The notes under the pieces were generated by a model, which ran no database searches, was not told where the DNA came from, and saw only the letters and a program-made list of their open reading frames with translations. DNA of 64,000 nt from Periplaneta americana. Taxonomy: Eukaryota; Arthropoda; Insecta; Blattodea; Blattidae. Below, piece after piece: positions 45,749 through 57,272 of this stretch (position 1 is the first letter of the stretch; the number at the start of each line of letters is the position of its first letter). The stretch is taken from positions 106,942,001-107,006,000 of the forward strand of contig NC_091117.1 in assembly GCF_040183065.1 (NCBI RefSeq), written 5' to 3'. The translations under genes were made by a program, and so were the position numbers.

Positions 45749-46360
45749 TAAGCTCCATATTTGTTAAACAAATCAGAGGTAAAACAGTAATTTAATTGGA
45801 AAATATTAATATAAACTAAATATTTAACTTTTTTCCTACAGTTACACTATATAAATTTCATAAATACGTAAAAACTAAAATAGTTATAATTGAATATTAG
45901 TTCCTAGACTCTCAATCAGCTGATCCGGCCGCCATATTGAAATTGAATAGTACCTGACCAGTGCAAAAACCACTCTGACTCATTGTCACAATAGTATTTT
46001 TGCTGCACATATTTATATTTTATAATCTTGAACTGTTGTGAAACTACTTGCAAGGAACAAAATATATTACGTAACGGTGAAGTTAAATGTAAGAATAATT
46101 TTGTGTCTTATTATAGTCTAGGCCTAACAGTATAGTAAAGCTTAGAAATGTTTGTGCTAGTGTCATGTGCCGTGTGAATAATACAAGTGAAGTGAAGTGA
46201 TATATTAAGAGGTAAGGTTAAATATAAGAATAATACAACTTCGTGTCTTGTTATAGTTTAGGCCTAATTTAGTTTAGTATAGCCTAGTAAAGTCTAAAAG
46301 TGTATGTGTTAGTGTGAGTAATAGAACATTAGTGAAGTGAAGTGGGTGAGTGAAGTGAAA

Positions 46361-47377
46361 ATGTGCATTATGTCAGATAAGTGTGGTGCATGTCGAAGGA
46401 AAGTATGTCAAGGTGTAACTTGTATGCAATGTAATATATTGTTTCATTGGGACTGTGCAAATACTCATGCTGAAAATGTAAATAGTCAATGGAAATGTAA
46501 ATATTGTAAACAATTAGATATTGTAAAGGAACAGGTGGAAACCATCACCCATTTACGCAGACAATTAGAGCTTGCTAATGAGGAAATTGCAGCCTTGAAA
46601 TCTATAAAGCCTAAAGTTAGAAGTAAATCACCAGAGTTTAAGGTGGTCTCTAATCAGAAGCATAAAGGGAAGAGTTCCAGTGTCCCTAGTACTGCCACTG
46701 CTACCTCTAGTACTGAAGTGGAACTGAGCAACAGATTCTCTGTTCTGGATTCTCTAGAACCTGAATCTGATGCTCCTTCCAACTCAGTATCAGAGCCCAA
46801 GCGTAGGAAGAAGATACTTTTGTTAGGTAGCAGCCATGGCAGAGGAATAAGTCAACGGCTCCAGGCTTCATTGGGTGAGAAATATGCTGTCACCAGCTTT
46901 TTCAAACCCAACGCTTCTCTGTCCAATGTTGTAGGGGATCTATCTGCGCTTGCTAAAGATCTTGATAAAGAAGATCATGTAATTATAGTGGGGGGTGCAG
47001 GAAACAGCCTAGACAGGAACCTCAATTATTCATTTGATGGAGATATACACAACGTTGCACAGAAGAGTGGCCATATGAATGTGGGTTTTGTGAATCTTTT
47101 CCAGAGGCATGACAAGCCGTGGATGAATAGGAGGGTTGAGAGTGTAAATCTGCGGATTGACTTGGCTCAGTTGGAGTGGGACATGGCCCACATTAATATT
47201 ATAGACACATTCTCCATTGTAAGAGAGGAATACACTAATCATGGACTGCATTTGAATTCTCGAGGTAAGGATTCGCTAATGTGTCTCATTGCTGACAGTC
47301 TTCAATGTGACCATGGCAAGTGTGACAATAAAATTCCTGTTGTAATCCGTCATAGGGCTTGTCCTTTTTTAGGGTAA
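46361..47377 (+). CDS. CR1-like LINE ORF1: PHD-type zinc finger plus SGNH esterase domain
   Basis: Intact 338-codon frame from ATG 46361 (a second ATG at 46370 gives MSDKCGAC). Residues 5-50 form a PHD-like Cys/His finger (KCGACRRKVCQGVTCMQC, FHWDC, WKCKYC). Residues 55-85 form a coiled coil (QVETITHLRRQLELANEEIA), followed by a Ser/Thr-rich linker. Residues 155-330 are an SGNH-hydrolase fold: KILLLGSSHGRGI carries the nucleophile-type GSSHG block, then VIIVGGAGN, and NHGLHLNSRGK near the end carries the D/H-type block. Such ORF1 proteins bind LINE RNA in CR1-like elements; the esterase role is uncertain. No stop or frameshift is seen. Terminates at TAA 47375-47377. Confidence 0.85.
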   Translation: MCIMSDKCGACRRKVCQGVTCMQCNILFHWDCANTHAENVNSQWKCKYCKQLDIVKEQVETITHLRRQLELANEEIAALKSIKPKVRSKSPEFKVVSNQKHKGKSSSVPSTATATSSTEVELSNRFSVLDSLEPESDAPSNSVSEPKRRKKILLLGSSHGRGISQRLQASLGEKYAVTSFFKPNASLSNVVGDLSALAKDLDKEDHVIIVGGAGNSLDRNLNYSFDGDIHNVAQKSGHMNVGFVNLFQRHDKPWMNRRVESVNLRIDLAQLEWDMAHINIIDTFSIVREEYTNHGLHLNSRGKDSLMCLIADSLQCDHGKCDNKIPVVIRHRACPFLG

Positions 47378-47435
47378 ATAAAAAAGTCACAATAACAACA
47401 ATAATAATAATAAACAGAATCAACAAACTGTAATA

Positions 47436-50308
47436 CAATCAACATTCAGTGTATTCCATCAGAATATAAGAAGTATAAGAAATAAGACTGATGAACTCCT
47501 TGCATCCTTAGATTCCGAACATTTAAATCCAAATGTGCTATGTATTACCGAACACCATATGAAACAACAGGAAATATTGTCTCTCTCACCGGAAGGATAT
47601 AAATTAGATGCTAGTTACTGCAGACAAACTCTTGAGGATGGAGGCGTGAGTGTATTTCTCAAATCTGACTTTAATTTAAAAAATACCGATCTTTCACAAT
47701 TTTGCAAAGACAGGGATTTAGAAATTTGTGCTGTTGAATTAGAAAATGAAACATATAATTTCATTATAATATGTCTATATAGAGCACCATCTGGAGACTA
47801 CGAAAATTTTATTCATTTATTGGAAAAGACACTAGAATACTTACAGAAACTGAAATGTGAATGCATTATTTGCGGAGACATCAATGTTGATTATCTAACA
47901 AAAAGCAATAGGAAAGATCAACTAATTTCATTGCTAGCATCTTTCAATTTAATTTACACAGTAAACTTTCCGACCGGAATACAAGGGGATTCAGGTACTG
48001 CAATAGACAACATATTCATCGGAAAAGAAAAAATAGATATATCTCAAACAACCCCAATAATTAATGGTCTTTCGGATCATGATGCTCAACTCCTAAGTTT
48101 AAATATTAACACATCATCAAAAAAACCAACTAAAGTGAGATTCAGAAATATAAACAGGAAATTATTAAATAATTTTGAAATAAATCTTAAAAATGAAACA
48201 TGGGAATCAGTATACAGTCAAAGTGATATGAACAGTAAATTCAACGAGTTTCATAAAACATTTCTAAATATTTTTGAATCCAGTTTTCCTGTAAAGTATA
48301 AAAATGAAACAATATGTAACAATAGATGGATTACACAAGGTATTAAAATCTCATGCAAAACCAAGAGATCATTATACATACAGAGCAGAAATAGTAATGA
48401 TACAAACTTAAAACAACACTACAAAAATTATTCAAAAATATTACATAAAGTAATTCAAAAAGCTAAAGAATTACACTATAATACAACAATACAAAACTCT
48501 GATAATAAAATCAAAACAACTTGGAACATAATTAAAAAAGAAAGTGGACGATCAAAAAGTAAAGTAACAAACTATACCCTTATATCTAACAATACAAAAA
48601 CGACAAACCCAAATGAAATTGCAAATATATTTAACAAATATTTTCTTACAATAACTGATAACCTCAACATCCCCCAAGATAATGTTACTAACAGTTTAGA
48701 TTCTTTAACGCAATATTTTCCGACAAAATTCCCAAATATTCAAATATTTCAAACAAACAAACAAGAAATAATTGCAATTATTAAAAATCGAAAGTCCAAA
48801 AACTCCTCAGGGTATGATGAAATAACAAGCAAAATATTAAAAGCGAGTTCACATATTATAGCTGGGCCATTAAGTTACTTATGTAACTATTCAATGTTCA
48901 ATGGTATATTTCCCGAGAGATAAAAATATTCTGTGGTTATTCCTATCTTCAAAAAGGGAAAAACAACATCTCCAGAAAATTACAGACCCATATCACTTCT
49001 ACCAGTCTTCTCCAAAATCTCTGAAAAAGTAATGTATAAAAGATTATATCATCATCTAGAAAGATACAACATTATAGTCCCAAAACAATTTGGATTTAGG
49101 AAAAATAAAGGCACAGAAAATGCAAAATTCAGTTTAACTGACAAAATTCTGGAGGCAGTTAATAAATATTACAAGTTGGAGCGATTTTCTGTGATTTATC
49201 CAAAGCATTTGACTGTATAAATCATAAAATGCTGCTAGATAAATTAGATTATTATGGAATTAAAGGTGTTGCACACCAATGGTTTCACTCATATCTCATA
49301 GATAGGAAACAGAAAGTTGAAATCAATACAACTATGAAATCTGCATTAACATGGGGAACTATTAATAATGGAATTCCTCAAGGATCAATATTAGGTCCCC
49401 TACTTTTTCTAGTGTTTATAAATGATCTTGCGCCCCTAATAAAAGATGTAGGTCATCCAATATTATTTGCAGATGACACAAGTATAGTAATTACAGCCAA
49501 TAACTCCAACACATTCCAATCTTCAACAGAGAAAATTCTCTTCAAAACATGTGACTGGTTCTCAGTCAATAAATTGGGATTAAATTGTAACAAAACTAAC
49601 ACAATTCAATTTAAATCCTGTCCAAATTCAATCTCGCAAATTTCTAGCGCAATAATAATTAATAATAGATCCCTATTAGAAACAACAACAACCAAATTTG
49701 TTGGCTTAAAAATCGATAATGTGTTAAACTGGAAAAATCATATTAAAGAAATTACTCCCAAACTAAATTCAGCTTGTTTTGCTATTAGATCTATGCAAAA
49801 GATAGTAAATATCAATACCTTAAAAACAATATACTTTGCATACTTCCACTCAGTAATGAGTTTTGGAATAATATTCTGGGGAAATTCCACAGATAGTAAC
49901 AATATATTTCTATTACAAAAAAGAGTAATTAGAATAATAGTAGGTGCTAAATCTAGGGAATCGTGTAGGACTATTTTAAAAAAACTACAAATAATGCCCA
50001 TGGCTTGTCAGTATATCTTTTCATTAATAATCTTCCTCGTATGTAATCATTAAAACTTTGTACCTAATTCAACAGTTCATAGCATAAATACACGTCAAAA
50101 AAATGACTTCCATACTCCATCTGCAAGTTTATCGTGCTATCAAAAAGGAGTGCGTTATATGGCAGTAAAAATTTTTAACAGCCGCCCTATCGATATAAAA
50201 AATGAAACTCAAAACATAAAATTATTTAGAGCCAAATTGAAGAAGTACCTAATTTCTCATGCCTTCTATTCTGTAGGTGAATTCATGACATTCAATAACA
50301 CTTCATGA
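47436..50308 (+). pseudogene. CR1-like LINE ORF2: APE endonuclease and reverse transcriptase, few lesions
   Basis: The open frame enters without an ATG at VFHQNIRSIRNKTDELL (47445) and the first ATG is at about 47565 (MKQQE). The endonuclease is complete: CITEHH (E), LYRAPSGD, IICGDINVDY, TAIDNIFIG and GLSDHDAQLLSL. The reverse transcriptase follows: SSGYDEITSKILK, VIPIFKKGK, NYRPISLLPVFSK, QFGFRKNKGTE, FCDLSKAFDCINHKML (after a frameshift near 49175), NGIPQGSILGPLLF and ILFADDTSIVI with both catalytic aspartates. Lesions: nonsense TAA at 48921-48923, one frameshift, and a late TAA at 50051-50053 after which the same frame continues to TGA 50306-50308 (NSRPIDIKNE ... AKLKKYLISH). Confidence 0.85.
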
Positions 50309-50879
50309 AATTGATAATAAAACTTTGTGTTGTACTAGTAGACTATATTGTAAATCTCATCTATATATATTTCATCTAGACTGTGACTGTAAATTAAGAT
50401 TTTATAATAGTATTAAGTTTTTTGACTTGTTCCATATTCTAGCTGTAGGCAATGTATGAATACCATGGAATGTTAATAAATAAAATACAATACAATACAT
50501 TACAATACAATAAAATACAATACAATATATTCACTGCAGCAGATAAAAGCAGGGTTTTCAAGAGAAAATTGCAGTTCTGGATGAGAAGTCTAGCCAGCCG
50601 TGAATTTGAGAGCTTCCCTGCTTTGAAAGATTTTCTTGAGGAGAACGAAGAACCTCTCCAAGAACTTGATGAAATCAATGAAGAATTTGTAAAGCATTTG
50701 GAAGATATGTGCCACACTGTAGAGCAGTATTTTCCAGAACAGGAAAGTGAAAACAATTCTCAAAACTTGTGAGTCAAAAATCCATTTGGCATCAAAGAAA
50801 AACATTCTTCTCTCGTTTCTGAAGAATACGAAGCATTACTGGAATTGACGTCTGATTCATCCCTGAAACCTCAGTTTAA

Positions 50880-51026
<147 letters not shown>

Positions 51027-51029
51027 TGA

Positions 51030-51131
<102 letters not shown>

Positions 51132-51544
51132 TGATCTATTTCAAACAGGTGTTTTTTTTTCTGAAAAAAAAAAAAAAAAAAGAAGAAGAAGCTGAATTTT
51201 AGTGTGAATTACAAAACAGTGTTAACAATGCAAGTGGTCTTAATTTCATTTATGCTTGTTATATATTTACTGATATTTGTAACAGTAGCAAATATATTTC
51301 AGAAAGATATATAATTTTTAAATATGAGTATGTATAATGTGTGAGTTCAAAAAACAGGTTTAATGTTAGTGGTAAAAATAAGCCAGGATTACTAATCTTT
51401 GTAATAACAGCAAATACAGTTCAACAACATTATTTATAATTTTTAAATATGTAAAATGTGACATCAATAAAAATGTGTAATGTTAGTGGTAAAAATACAT
51501 TTAGTAATTTAATATTTGCCTATAATATATATCGTCATCGTTGT

Positions 51545-51660
51545 CTTCCTAACAAGTATTAGGCCGAGGGGCCTGTTACAGTCTCAAACTAGGAAAAACA
51601 CACACACAAGGCTTCCTAACAAGTATTAGGCCGAGGGACCTGTTACAGTCTCAAACTAGG
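51545..51660. repeat. 67-bp tandem duplication
   Basis: The 49-bp sequence starting cttcctaacaagtattaggc and ending gtctcaaactagg occurs at 51545-51593 and 51612-51660, with one base different. The copies are separated by an A/CA-rich spacer. Confidence 0.9.
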
Positions 51661-51673
51661 GAAAAAAAAAAAA

Positions 51674-51692
51674 TCTCTCTCTCTCTCTCTCT
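51674..51692. repeat. (CT)n microsatellite
   Basis: Nine TC units after an A-tract. Confidence 0.85.
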
Positions 51693-51776
51693 CCACTGGG
51701 TTACACAGTTTTATTTTGGGTTTAAAAGGTTCCATGGATAGAAAAGTTTGAGAAACGCTGTATTAGTGTATTGGTC

Positions 51777-51973
51777 GAGAGGAGCTTCTCATGTTTAAAA
51801 CGAATAAACACAGAACACAGAGAAACTCCATGTCGCAGAAGAGACTATCAGCATTAGGGAATATTTTGCTCCAAAACGATGTGTTGGATAAGGTGATGGA
51901 ACAACAGCCCTTCCATGAGGACATTATTGACAGATTTGCAGCCTTGAAGAAATGGAGGATCAACTTAGTGTAG
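51777..51973 (+). pseudogene. hAT transposase C-terminal dimerisation fragment
   Basis: Frame VERSFSCLKRINTEHR (51775-51825), then after a frameshift TQRNSMSQKRLSALGNILLQ and VMEQQPFHEDIIDRFAALKK to TAG 51971-51973. 'VERSFSxLKRIK ... M.QERLSAL' is the hallmark of the hAT C-terminus. It starts just outside the right end of the FAM200-like element, so it belongs to a different hAT. Its upstream part is not in the window. Bases 51974-52418 hold nothing recognised. Confidence 0.6.
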
Positions 51974-53089
51974 GGTACAAAAGATAGATAAGCATCTTAA
52001 TTTACATATAATGGTAAATGCACTGATAACTGGCAGAAATAAATACAATGAAGTCACTTTCTACGATTGAATATTACGAGAGAAAATTACTTTACTTCCA
52101 TAGAGTTCCATTATAATATCATCAATGCACCTACGTGAACTTTGAAAACCTTGCAACAATTTTGAGCATCACCTATTTTTTCAGACATGAGCCATTACTA
52201 ACATGCATCTCTTCACTACCTTCCCATATCTGTTATACAACAGCAAGTTACCAATTAATTATGATTGACCTACTGTGTTTATGTTGTCTCAATTAACTGA
52301 GAGTGATTGGAGCTTCTGTTGTCTTCATAGCTTCATCAAACTTAAGTTTAATTCCTTTTGTAACAGGACAATAGATGTGTTTCACTAGAGAGATCCACTC
52401 TGTTTTACTATGTCATAATCTATACTAATAATAAATCTGTAGCCGAAATTTTTCTGGTAATTTTTGATTTTCCAAAAATAATTGGTCCTAACATATATAA
52501 TTAACTGCCCTGAAACCGAAAATCGCCTTTTTGAAATTTTTATTTTTATGTCTGTCTGTCTGTCTGGATGTTTGTTACCTTTTCACACGATAATGGCTGA
52601 ACCGATTTACATGAAAATTGGAATATAAATTAAGTTCGTTGTAACTTAGAATTTAGGCTACATGGCATTCAAAATATTTTATTTAAAAGGGGGGTCATAA
52701 GGGGGCTTGAATTAAATAAATCGAAATATCTCCCTTATTATTAATTTTCATGAAAAATATTACATAACAAGTTTCTTTAAAAATAATTTCCGATAAGTTT
52801 TATTCCATGCAAAATTTTTATAGAACTGATATTTAATGAGATAAATGAGTTTCAAAATTACAATAACAATGCCATCTAAGGCGGTGTAATGAAATAAAAA
52901 ACAAAGGATTTCGTCTATAAGGGGCCTTGAACAACAACAATCGAAAGCTATGAAACATATGGTAGCCTACAGAGAATGTTTCTGTGTTTGTATGAAGTAA
53001 TATCGGAAGCTAAATTAATCGATTTGTATAATTATTAATTCACCATTGGAAAGTGTAGTTTCTCTAGATGGACATAATGCTATAATGTT

Positions 53090-53690
53090 ATTACCAGGCT
53101 TCGAGACTCCGGACCCGATAGAGCAGTTCAGTGGGACATCCGCATAACAGCGTACTGAGTATAGTGGTAAAGCGTACAGTGGATAGGGAAACTGTAGAAT
53201 GAATGCCAACAAATACGTAAAGGAAAACGCTCTGGATATGAAGGTTCTGATGAATAATTTGGTTTTCATACCAACTGTGTCTGAAACTATTACACGGTTA
53301 GAGAAGTCAGAGCAAGAGATGCCGTAAGCCCTCAAATTAATTTAGAAAATGATGCAGAGAATTAATGAGACATCAAGTACACCGGTTACTGAACGTGTAA
53401 AACAGAAATAGAAATCAATTGTATGTAAAAATAACGGATATGGAACATTGTGTAACAAACAGCAAATTAGTGGACATAGAGTCACCAGAGAATGGACTGT
53501 CTCTTAGAGACTGCAATGATGTTAGCTTTATTCGTTTTGCTCCTATCATGTCATGCGACATAGAGCGCAGCTTTCTACAGTACAAACTTTGGCAGATAAT
53601 CAAAAAAGATTTACGTTTGAGACACTGAGAATGTATCTTGTAGTACATTGCAATTCGGTACTGTAACTGCACTTCCTAAAGACGACCAAT
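53090..53690 (+). pseudogene. hAT-related (CGGBP1/DUF659-like) C-terminal gene fragment inside Helitron 1
   Basis: Pieces in order: LLPGFETPDPIEQFSG, NANKYVKENALDMKVL, FIPTVSETITRLEKSEQ, and near 53530-53660 CDIERSFLQYK then RFTFETLRMYLVVHCNS. The last resembles the 'CDVERSFSQYK ... RFTFENLRQYLV..CN' end of CGGBP1-like hAT proteins. Several stops and frameshifts. Likely carried by the Helitron or inserted in it; copy 2 lacks it. Confidence 0.55.
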
Positions 53691-53840
53691 AGGATAAATG
53701 AAAAAAATTTAAATTGCTACATGCTTATTTCCACTATTAACACTGTATATAATTAAACACTAATCCTTATAAAAGACAGGAGAATAAATGTTTTTCACAT
53801 TCTTTTGACATTATCATTGTGTAATGTATTATTTACTTTC

Positions 53841-54100
53841 TCCACACCTGTGGAGTAATGGTTAGCACGGCTGGCCGCGAAACTAGGTGGTCCCGGTTCG
53901 AATCCTGGTTGGGGTAAGTAACCTGGTTGAGGTTTTTTCCTGAGTTTTCCCTCAACCCCAATTGAGCAAATGCTGGGTAACTTTCGGTGCTGGACCACGG
54001 ACTCATTTCACGGCATTATCACCTTCATATCATTCAGACGCTAAATAACCCAAGATGTTGATACAGCATCGTAAAATAACCTACTTAAATAAAATAAAAA
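53841..54100 (+). repeat. tRNA-derived SINE (family B) with perfect 11-bp TSD
   Basis: Head tccacacctgtggagtaatg with box B ggttcgaatcctgg, the family B body and the tail gacgctaaataacc. Perfect TSD TATTTACTTTC at 53830-53840 and 54101-54111. Inserted into Helitron 1. Confidence 0.93.
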
Positions 54101-55427
54101 TATTTACTTTCAGAATGTACATATGTGTGTTTCCCCATACTACCGTACTCTACTCTAAATAGCAACGTTGTTACCTCAACACATCTCTATCTACCTGCAG
54201 AGAGTCAACAACCTATAGTGCATGCACAGTAAACTTATTGTATCGGGTCTAAAGTCTCGAAGCCTGGTTATTACAGTAACTTCTGAGTGAATCGAGGACA
54301 GGTAAGATTAAAATAGCTTCTTATGCATAGAAAACTTGATAGACATTCGTTTCCTGTATTTCCTAAAATAATTTTTATGACCAAATGAGTGGTCTCTGGA
54401 TCAAAATGATCGCATTTTAATTTTTTAAATACAATTTAAATTAAGTACATTTTAATTTTTAAATACAATTTAAATTAAGTAACATAATAAACGATTTATC
54501 CTTCTATCAAACACGAATGTTCCCTGGATCAAATGTTCTATTTTAATTATGTAATTACTTTATATTTATTTCTAACTGGTGCAGAGGAGCGCACGGGTAC
54601 GGCTAGTTCAGAATAAAAAGTTGATATTTTCCTTGCAGCTGTAATTATATAGGTTATATACATATAAAGAATGTGTCGTAAATTGTGATTCTGCTACATG
54701 GTTTTATTTTCTGCATCACATTCCATTTAAAATGAAATAACATATTAACACTTGCAACTTATCTGCTCTAGAATTTCATAGACTTATCTGGGGTCTTTTT
54801 TGACCCCAAAAATATTTGTTGTTAATAATTAGGATATTTTATAACTTAATGCATTTTTATATACAGTATAAGCAAACTGAAAGTTTTTATTGCACCTAGA
54901 ATTATTTACTATGTTTAAACAATGGAAGAATGGAAGAATTAATTAATTTATTTATTAGTTTAATGGCAAACTATTTATTCTTATTTCTTCCAATTATCAT
55001 AGAACACTCACTTTCACTTTCCTTGAAATAAAGCACAAAAAGAAAACTGTTATTGCATCAAGTGTTAATTATTATGTTTATACAATTAATTAATTAATTT
55101 AGTCTCATCACCTGCTGCAGTAGAAATAATAAGAAGCTAATTTTACAAATACAAATAATTACTCATGAACCTGTTGTATATATTTCATTTGTTCAACTTT
55201 CAAAGTATGTGTTCACTTTGTTTGCTACAAAACACTATCACTGCAAAATAATTATCACTAGAAAATAAAGATGTGTTCTATAGCTGGAGCCATCCACGAA
55301 CCCAAGCAATAAATATGAAAAAATAATCAATATATAATTATGAAATAATAATTTTAATTGTAAAACAACTAAAATAACCAAGGATAGCAAATCTAGGTTA
55401 CTGGAGCGTTTCAGCTATATGGATGTA

Positions 55428-56752
55428 CGAGGCGCATCCAGAAAGTAAGTTTTTTCCCCTTGAAAGTAAACGTAATTAGCCGTGTCAATTGCGCATGTGT
55501 AACAGATCTATGACGTATCAATCATATGCCAGCTGGACAGGTCCTGCCTGGTGCCAGTAGCGAGGCAGCAGTGGTCCGAAATGGAAGCTCTTATTCCTTC
55601 TCCCGCCACCTCCGAGGTTCGGTCGGTGATAAAGTTCTTTAATGCACAAAGCATTGCGCCAATTGAAATTCATCGGCAGCTCTGTCAGGTCTATGGGCCG
55701 AACATCATGAGTAAGCAGATGGTGCGTCGCTGGTGTAGGCAGTTTTCCGAAGGTCGTCAAAGTGTCCATGATGAAGAGCGCAGTGAGCGACCGTCCCTCA
55801 TCAATGATGATCGTGTTGAGCTAGTGCGGCAGTGCATCATGGAGAACCGTCGCTTCACGATTACGGAGCTGAGCAGCCATTTTCCGCAGATATCGCGATC
55901 CTTGTTGCATGAGATTGTCACTAAGCACCTGCTGTTCAAAAAAGTGTGTGCCAGGTGGGTGCCAAAAAATCTGACACCCGAACACAAAATGCAACGTTTA
56001 GGAGCACCACTGACATTTCTGCAACGGTATCACAATGACGGCGACGAGTTCCTCGACAGGATCGTGACGGGCGATGAGTCTTGGATTTTGCACTTCACCC
56101 TGGAAACCAAGCAGCAGTCAATGCATTGGCGGCATAGTGGATCTCCGGTCAGGACGAAATTCAAACAAACGCTGTCGGTATGGAAAGTGATGTGCACGGT
56201 GTTCTGGGACAGGAAGGGCATTCTGCTCATTGACTTCCTTCCAAGAGGTGAAACAATGAACGCTGACCGTTACTGTGAAACACTGCGAAAATTGCGACGT
56301 GCCATTCAAAACAAGAGGCGTGGAATGCTTACTGCAGGTGTTGTGCTCCTCCATGACAATGCTCGTCCACATACGGCTTGGCGCACAGCAGCTGTTTTGA
56401 CGGAATTTGGCTGGGAGTTGTTTGATCATCCACCCTACAGTCCTGATCTTGCTCCCAGCGATTTTCACGTTTTCTTGCATCTCAAGAAATTCCTGTCCTC
56501 CGGTGAGCGTTTTGGCAACGACAAAGAGCTGAAGACGTCTGTCACACGCTGGTTCCATTCACAGGCGGCAGAGTTCTACAACACAGAGCTATAAAAGTTG
56601 ATCCCACGATACGACAATTGTCTCAATTCTGATGGTGGCTATGTTGAAAAATAGCTGAAACATTGCTGTACCTGTTGCCAATAAATGTTTTCCTGAAAGT
56701 GTGTGTTCTTTAAAAAAAAAAATAGGGAAACTTACTTTCTGGATGCGCCTCG
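55428..56752 (+). mobile_element. mariner element, structurally intact
   Basis: Perfect 25-bp TIRs beginning cgaggcgcatccagaaagta (55428-55452; 56728-56752) with TA on both sides (55426-55427; 56753-56754). The 1325-bp element holds one uninterrupted transposase frame. Confidence 0.93.
55581..56594 (+). CDS. mariner transposase, full length, DD34D
   Basis: 337 codons from ATG 55581; the frame stays open 30 bp upstream without another ATG. Stop TAA 56592-56594. N-terminal helix-turn-helix domains: SVIKFFNAQSIAPIEIHRQL, then MVRRWCRQFSEGRQ and FTITELSSHF...SRSLLHEIV. Linker WVPKNLTPEHKMQR. Catalytic residues are all present: IVTGDESWI, VLLHDNARPHTAW and YSPDLAPSDFHVF, with 34 residues between the second and third aspartates. 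Length is normal for mariner (about 340-350). No stop or frameshift was found, and TIRs and TA target are intact. It should excise and reinsert as DNA if the protein folds; activity is untested. Confidence 0.93.
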   Translation: MEALIPSPATSEVRSVIKFFNAQSIAPIEIHRQLCQVYGPNIMSKQMVRRWCRQFSEGRQSVHDEERSERPSLINDDRVELVRQCIMENRRFTITELSSHFPQISRSLLHEIVTKHLLFKKVCARWVPKNLTPEHKMQRLGAPLTFLQRYHNDGDEFLDRIVTGDESWILHFTLETKQQSMHWRHSGSPVRTKFKQTLSVWKVMCTVFWDRKGILLIDFLPRGETMNADRYCETLRKLRRAIQNKRRGMLTAGVVLLHDNARPHTAWRTAAVLTEFGWELFDHPPYSPDLAPSDFHVFLHLKKFLSSGERFGNDKELKTSVTRWFHSQAAEFYNTEL

Positions 56753-57102
56753 TAGATATAAATAATAAAATATGGTGTGGTGTCAAGGGTTAAATCCGTT
56801 GGTTAAAACTAGTGAGTGGCCTTTGAAATATGTAAAAATACAATAAAACAAAAATTTACACAGAAGTTTTCAGTATTCAGTACTGACAGAAATACTTCTC
56901 ACAGCATACCTGTATCTGCTTTAGCTGAAAGTGGTAATGAATTACAAAACTATACATTCTTTAAGTGGCTTGGCTATATATTTAAGATAATATTGAAATG
57001 AATACATTCTGGTTAAGACAGACCAGCTGAGTTAACTTACAGTTTCAATGGATTATCTAACTTACATCACAAAATTTATTCTGGGTGTTAGTTAATCTTC
57101 GT

Positions 57103-57222
57103 TCACATTTCTCTCTGAATGCCTGGGACAGTGTAACGTCCTTGCTGCGGAGGTGGGTGGCCTGGAGGTCCAGCTTGGCTGTACAGCAGACGTCCAGAGG
57201 GCGCCTGGGTCACATACACACT
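57103..57222 (-). CDS. Likely terminal exon of a host gene
   Basis: On the minus strand, the acceptor tgacttgcAG is followed by 39 codons starting SVYVTQAPSGRLLYSQAG, continuing PPGHPPPQQGRYTVPG and ending IQREM-TGA. GC content is much higher than the flanks, codon use looks natural, the exon starts exactly on a codon boundary, and AATAAA (plus-strand tttatt at 57075-57080) lies about 22 bp after the stop. A proline/glutamine-rich, low-complexity C-terminus. I do not recognise the gene; upstream exons would lie beyond 57222, probably outside the window. It is the only coding signal here that does not look transposon-derived. Confidence 0.5.
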   Translation of the reverse strand, partial: SVYVTQAPSGRLLYSQAGPPGHPPPQQGRYTVPGIQREM

Positions 57223-57272
57223 CTGCAAGTCAATGAGATCATACACATTTAGTGGACATCATGACAAGGGCC

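Larger units (their letters stand above)
45900..50530 (+). mobile_element. CR1-like LINE, nearly full length, two ORFs
   Basis: 5' UTR from about 45900 (ctgatccggccgccatattg), ORF1 46361-47377, ORF2 about 47400-50308, 3' UTR with tgacttgttccatattctag and gaataccatggaatgttaat, and a tail of AATAC/ACAAT repeats to about 50530. The insertion lies within the FAM200-like hAT gene. The 5' boundary is estimated to within about 60 bp. It is younger than the hAT it splits. Confidence 0.82.
52419..54606 (+). mobile_element. Helitron, non-autonomous, copy 1
   Basis: Starts TCTATACTAATAATAAATCT after an A (52418) and ends in gagcgcacgggtacggCTAG before a T (54607), which fits Helitron rules: 5' TC, 3' CTRR, insertion between A and T, no TSD. 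Contains (tgtc)n, gtttgttaccttttcacacg, a hAT gene fragment and a SINE. Copy 2 on the minus strand (60904-62114) shares both termini and the subterminal text. No Rep/helicase gene. A 35-bp tandem pair (cattttaattttt-aaatac) is at 54413-54481. Confidence 0.85.
54749..56789. mobile_element. piggyBac-like non-autonomous element carrying a mariner (tentative)
   Basis: TTAA at 54745-54748 is followed by cacttgcaac, and TTAA at 56790-56793 is preceded by ggtgtcaaggg (inverted cccttgacacc); both resemble piggyBac ends. A third similar end lies at 55055-55068 (catcaagtg then TTAA), so the true element may instead be a 316-bp MITE (54749-55064) next to another one. A ggggtc...gacccc palindrome (54792-54808) is near the left end. 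Nesting of the mariner between these ends is clear; which TTAA pair belongs together is not. Confidence 0.45.
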
